Below, one piece after another: positions 59,375 to 64,000 of a stretch of DNA of 64,000 bases. The position numbers were made by a program, and so were the translations under genes. Within the stretch, counting starts at the first letter, position 1; each line of letters begins with the position of its first letter. Source of the stretch: Neolentinus lepideus HHB14362 ss-1 (Eukaryota > Basidiomycota > Agaricomycetes > Gloeophyllales > Gloeophyllaceae); contig KV425605.1 of the NCBI GenBank assembly GCA_001632425.1, forward strand, positions 65,822 to 129,821, read 5' to 3'. Under the pieces are notes generated by a model. The model was not told the DNA's origin and searched no databases. It saw nothing but the letters and a program-made list of their open reading frames with translations.

Positions 59375-60985
59375 TTAGACATATCTCTCTGCCGACACCA
59401 TTCTCCCTGACAAGTCATGGCTGCCATAATTCGATTCCATCATCGAGAAATCAGAGTATTGAGTACTTTGGGTCTGAACCAAGGGGTAGCTCATCACTGA
59501 ATGAGAATCTGGGGAAAGGCTCGAGTAAGTTTGAGCTGGGCCCATGAGACTGGGGTCAGCGTGCATCGGTAGAGAGTAGTGAGTGATGCTTGAAATATGT
59601 CCGTAAGCTCCCTCCGCAGGGTAGTGTGAGACATGAGCCTCAGGGGTACGCTGCACTCCCGGGAAGTCATGGTGCAGATATTGGGGTGAGTCCATAGGTG
59701 GGAAGCTTGACGTGGAAGCCGCTGCTTGAGGCACTTGTAAAGAGGAAGAGCTGTTCTCGTAAGACACACTAGGGTGCGCTGGTTCACTCGGAGTTGTGTG
59801 CGTGCAGGCTCGCGCGGACCGGCCCTCTTGCACGCACAGTCGGCACGGCTGGGCCACGCACTGGATGCCCTTGCGCTCACATGTCGAGCATGGTCTAAGC
59901 ACCGTTAGCTGAGGATCGCTTAGGAGTGATAATACTCCACCTTCCGCCGTCACATCGAACTTTGTCTCGTCTGAAGAGCCATGGAATCAGCGCATGTTCA
60001 CTGCACAAAGGAGTGATCATACCTGCAACGATTGCACGCCTAACACTGTTATTTCAGTTTATCTCGTGAGTTCTCTGAATATAGCACACACCGCCTTGGT
60101 TCGAATACCGTGCCCTCGGCCTTTCCGGGGAGTATCTGTGCATTCGATCCCTTTGTAAACGCAATTTTTACACGGTCGGACATCTTCGCATTTTCGGCTG
60201 TCTTGTCTGCAACCATTACAGCGAGCCTTCACTTGCTTTGGGCCCTTTTCTACATGAATGCAGTCCTGTCCACGAGCGACACATCGCCTACAAGGCCTGT
60301 CATCGTCGCACTGTCAATCCAGAACAATCAGGTTCGAGGCACGGATAGGCCTAAGATATAACGGACCTTTTTATTATCTCTCCGACATGATAAACAGGCC
60401 AATTTGGCCCGCTCAATCGTTCTAAACCGACCGTCCTGAGGGACATCACTGTTCGGAGCTGACGGACCGGGAGGATATGCGACAGCAGAAGCCAGGTCTA
60501 CTGCAATTGTCGGTTTCGGGGGTGGCTCGGCTTCGTCCTTGCATTCCAAATCTTTTTCGCGACATTGCTTACAAGGCCTGCCCTCCTCACATCGGATCCT
60601 CGCTTTGCGACAATGCTCGCATCCATCAATACACGGGAAGCGCTTCTTTATGCAGCTGCTACATGGTCTTCGATGGTATTATTCGGTCAAAGGCAACGGG
60701 ATGCATAGACAAAGCGATACTCACCTTGCACCGTCGCATTTTATCTTGTCCCGCCTTCCAACCCACCATTGAGCTCATACATCATATATGGAAGCCGAGC
60801 ATCTAAACTTATACTGACCTACAATTGGCACAGGCCTACATGATCATCATCAAGGACACGAAGCCCGGGCCACGTCAATCGGAACGGTGAGCGGGTTCCT
60901 ATAAGTGCACGGTGAATCGCACCTTGCTCGTACGTCTTGTCCAAGAGCTGACGCCTGCCGATTCGGATATGCCTTCGGGAATCAT
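59375..60985 (-). CDS. protein with five consecutive Zn2Cys6 clusters
   Basis: Eight exons in phase: 60923-60985, 60819-60835 (17 nt), 60725-60754 (30 nt), 60367-60667, 60092-60310, 60023-60039 (17 nt), 59941-59970 (30 nt) and 59375-59894, 398 residues. Five clusters of exact form C-x2-C-x6-C-x5-C-x2-C-x6-C begin at about C23 (CANCRRDKIKC), C53 (CEHCRKARIRC), C128 (CLSCRRDNKKC), C168 (CNGCRQDSRKC) and C212 (CNRCRRDKVRC), each with RPC before the fifth Cys. A partial PCRLC unit follows, then a Ser/Tyr/His/Pro-rich tail like an activation domain. Fungal regulators normally have one cluster. No middle homology region is present. A role as a multivalent DNA-binding protein is inference. Confidence 0.85.
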
Positions 60986-61539
60986 AGCGGACGGTGGAAG
61001 CGCTGGAAGGGCAGTCCGGAAGATATACAAGGCAAGCCCGAAATTCGAAATGGGCCGGTGCACGGAAGCATTGAGCCGGTTCGTCTCACGATAATACGCA
61101 GAATGAGATATTGCAAATAAGTTGCAGAAGGCAGAGTACTCGTAATCGCGTGTTATAATAACCAGTATAACAATATATCTATGTCTACATAAGATATGTA
61201 TTCATCTACGGGACAACCAGTTCCCGCAACCCAGGTCATGACCAACTGCATGCTCCTAAATGAAAGACGTTGACAGCATCATGCGGCCCTCGTACCCAAT
61301 CCAAACCCCAAAGAGAACTGAGCCAGAGAGCGTATGAAGACAGCTGTAAGGACAGCGAAATGGAGACCCCAGATAAAATGACCGGACTAATAATACGGGT
61401 GTTGCTTGCTAATGGATACATTGATGATTGATGCGTGTGGCCAGATCGACTGGGCATGCGTCGTACGTGCGTTGTCGCACATTCGAGCCTCTATCGGTTC
61501 AATATTGTAAGGCCGGAACCGCGCCTAAACCGCGCTGAT
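60986..61539. other. intergenic
   Basis: About 550 bp containing the upstream region of the five-cluster gene and the 3' flank of the glucanase gene. No feature recognised. Confidence 0.5.
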
Positions 61540-62715
61540 CTATTTGTAAACCGCGATGTAGTTGACGTTCCACTTGGCAGCTGAACAGGAAAATGAAGTT
61601 CATTATTATCAAGGAGAGTTAGTTGAACTGGACAGGACGTACTAGCGAAGTTGGAAGGGTCAGCAACCGCCTCCGCGCACGTATTCGGGCAACCACTGGA
61701 GGCGTACGCAGCACCAGCCCAGTCACCACAGATAGTGGTATCGATCACCAGTGAATGGTCGTAGAAGTGGGAACCGATGTTGCAGCTGGAGCTAGCCCAA
61801 GATGCAGCCGGGTTTCCCCATCCGCTCGGGTCAGGCGTCTGGGCGGTGATGTCGGCAGGAATGCTGCCCCTGGGAAAGTGCCACACGGAGATGCCATTGT
61901 CATCCCACAAGTGCGCAAAGACACCACCAGCGATGATGTTAAAACCATGCCCATAGCTGTTGTCGTTCGTATCCTCGACACCGCAGCCGGAGTTGTCACC
62001 GCCGCTGCTTGCGCAGGTGGTGTCAAGGGTATGGCCGGTAAACGCGGCGGCAGTGTCAAGAGCGCAGCCGTCAGACGTATGTAATGTCATCTGGTTCGTC
62101 TGCCCGAGATTGACACCTTCCACGACATCGATCTCACCACCCGCGGGCCAGTTGGGGCCAGTCGACCACCAGGCGGGCCACACACCGCAACCATGGGGCA
62201 TCGAGTAGAAATCTGCGATGAAGAGGCCTTGCGTGTAGGTCTTCTTAGATTGTATACGCACACTGCAACATCAAAGCTTCTCAGCTACCGGATTCATGGA
62301 CAGAAGAAAATCGTGATACACACGACTTGCGATTGCCACCCACGGCGACAGTGCTCTTATCATCGACGGCGATCACGGTAGTGTTATCGCTCTGGACATA
62401 CGCCAGACCCGAGGACGTCGCTTCCGATTGTGAAACGAAGTCGACATTTCCGTTGGTAGGGTCTGCACCAGTGAAGAAATCCCAGCCACTACACGCGTTT
62501 TGTAAGATGGCGATATAGCACAATGAGGCGCGGACATACTCGAAGAAAGACTGTCCCTGGTAGATGTCCTGAAGCTTATACGTTGTCCCTGCTCGGGGAT
62601 GAACTTGAGAGGTTGGTTGGCGGCTCCGGTGCCTAACGTAGTTTACATGGGGATGGCCAGCCAAAACCCCCTGAAGCAGGAACGCGAGAAAGAGCGCGGT
62701 GATGAATCGTTGCAT
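61540..62715 (-). CDS. secreted GH16 beta-glucanase (Lam16A-like)
   Basis: Exons 62540-62715, 62327-62488, 61643-62262 and 61540-61580, 332 residues. Signal peptide MQRFITALFLAFLLQGVLA; then YQGQSFFDGWDFFTGADPTN, KTYTQGLFIADFYSMPHGCG, PAWWSTGPNWPAGGEID and the active-site motif GEIDVVEGVN (ExDxxE, nucleophile and acid/base). The C terminus is AKWNVNYIAVYK, typical of the family. GH16 laminarinases cut beta-1,3(1,6)-glucan of fungal walls or substrates outside the cell. Confidence 0.93.
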
Positions 62716-63960
62716 GTTGCAGGTCGTGAAAGGAAGTGGTCGGGAAGGGAGGGGATCTAAGGGGCGGAGGGGATGGGGAGAAAGAGTGGAAAAGAGGGTG
62801 TTAAAAGAGAGAAGATGGTGGTTGGAGGTAAGTGGAAATTTGACGGTATTGTTCCTCCAAACCTGTGGCGCTGAGTGCCAAAAATAGCCTTCCTTTTGTG
62901 CATTGATTGGCCTGAATGTGCCACGTGTGCGTGACCAAAGTGTCGGCTGCGTTGGAAAATTAACAAAGCCGTCGACATCGTCGTCTTCGTTGTCGGCAGC
63001 AAAGCAGTTGGCAGAAATGACATGCATGCAGGGCGCGTGCTGTGAGCGGATTCCTAAGGTGTAGAAAGGCATTGGCCCAAAATGTGTGCACTCTGATCCG
63101 CGGAATCAGAGAAAGATCTGAGGCCTGGCCTTCACGGGGTGTTCGTTCCCATCCAGAATAGATATCCCGGATGTATGGCCAGAATGAAAGTCTGATGGAC
63201 ATGGTCATCCTGAAAAGGTCTTCATGGATCCTATTCCTGTATCCAAGGGTGAGGATGCGGGTAGAGTTAAAGTAGACAACCACAGTCTCTCGTGTCCCGC
63301 CGGCCATGGTACGAAGGAAACTTGCGACGCTGGTGACGACCGGATGCCCGAATGCGACTTGACCAGTTCGGAGCGCCATCGCATGGCCTCGGTTTCGATT
63401 CTAATCTCTTACCTGGATGCCTCTAATTCGCAACCCCGTATCACGTCTGGCATACGTTCCTGGATGAAAAGCTCTTCGACGATGGCGCCATTACCTCGTG
63501 TCTTGGCAAGCCTCAGTAACCAAGGAAGTAAAATCGTTTAAGGAAAGTTGGAACCAAGACTGCTTGAGCATACGGCGGCTAGCAGAAGGCATCGCGCAAA
63601 TATCTAGGGATCATCATTGTTATGAAAGAAGGGATGCAAACTTTCGATCCACGTGTGTTTATTTATGGTTGATGGACGCAAGGAGCATGTAGGACTGCTG
63701 CAGAGCCGGCGCGCTTCAAGCAGTCTTGCATACGACTCGCGTCCGAAACCTGATACCAAAGGTTGTCGATGCTTACCTTATATGAGATCCAACCCTAAAG
63801 AGATACAGAGTAGTGAGTAACCGCACCAAATGAAAGACTTCGGACCGGAAGCCAAGCTCCTAGGGTTCGGGGAAATTGGGACCGGACCTAATTGACCACT
63901 GAAATTTACCAGCTGACAGGCCGTAGGCCTAATTAACGGGTGTAATTTACTGTTATTTAC
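62716..63960. other. intergenic, glucanase promoter then no gene recognised
   Basis: The 200 bp before the glucanase start is pyrimidine-rich on its coding strand. Open frames at 62960-63379 (-) and 63224-63541 (+) have no domain. Confidence 0.4.
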
Positions 63961-64000
63961 TAACGGGGTCCGGGGCGGAGCCCCGGAGCGGACCGCGTTA
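63961..64000. repeat. GC-rich palindrome at window edge
   Basis: Outer arms TAACGGGGTCC and GGACCGCGTTA pair at 10 of 11 positions; inner arms TCCGGGGC/GCCCCGGA (63969-63976 and 63980-63987) are perfect. It could be the end of a repeat continuing outside the window. Confidence 0.7.

Overview
The window looks like nuclear DNA of a filamentous basidiomycete, most likely an Agaricomycete. The evidence is the small genes cut by many introns of about 45-60 nt with GT..AG ends, the mix of fungal families (RTA1, Zn2Cys6, F-box, thaumatin-like, GH16, CID, sirtuin, PEX7), a tRNA-Leu with an intron, and a fungal-type DNMT-SNF2 DNA methyltransferase. I rebuilt most genes exon by exon and checked that the exon phases agree.

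Layout. 0-2.4 kb: the 3' end of an unknown gene and a secreted thaumatin-like protein. 3.7-14.2 kb: an inverted duplication of a divergent gene pair, an RTA1-type membrane protein next to a Zn2Cys6 regulator, arranged RTA1(-) TF(+) // TF(-) RTA1(+). One regulator is intact; the other three members carry stops. 14.2-17.7 kb: no intact gene, only LRR remnants and a hairpin, then tRNA-Leu(CAG). 18-40.5 kb: a compact housekeeping block of RED/IK, PET117, an F-box protein, ubiquitin-eS31, RFC3, ZW10, EMC5, a CTD-interacting (CID) RNA-processing protein, a PAP2 lipid phosphatase and a 2188-residue DNA methyltransferase/SNF2/RING protein. 42.5-49.1 kb: CRIPT, then a repeat-rich stretch with a CACTA-type element carrying a captured kinase fragment, a 383-bp inverted-repeat element and a kinase-like gene broken by one stop. 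49.5-62.7 kb: an EFM7-like methyltransferase, PEX7, a SIRT4-like sirtuin, two neighbouring genes sharing a repeated CxxC...WxxHxxxC motif, a decayed gene, a protein with five consecutive Zn2Cys6 clusters, and a secreted GH16 glucanase. The right edge ends in a strong palindrome.

Possible links. RFC3 and the methyltransferase each have three ACGCGT (MCB-type) boxes just upstream of the start, and the methyltransferase has an N-terminal PIP-box-like motif. Together these suggest a replication-coupled maintenance methylation enzyme. Several otherwise intact genes in the repeat-rich parts hold exactly one TAG in frame, which means young pseudogenes or, more speculatively, UAG-to-UGG mRNA editing. 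The five-cluster Zn2Cys6 protein and the CxxC/WxxHxxxC pair are the best candidates for undescribed protein architectures.
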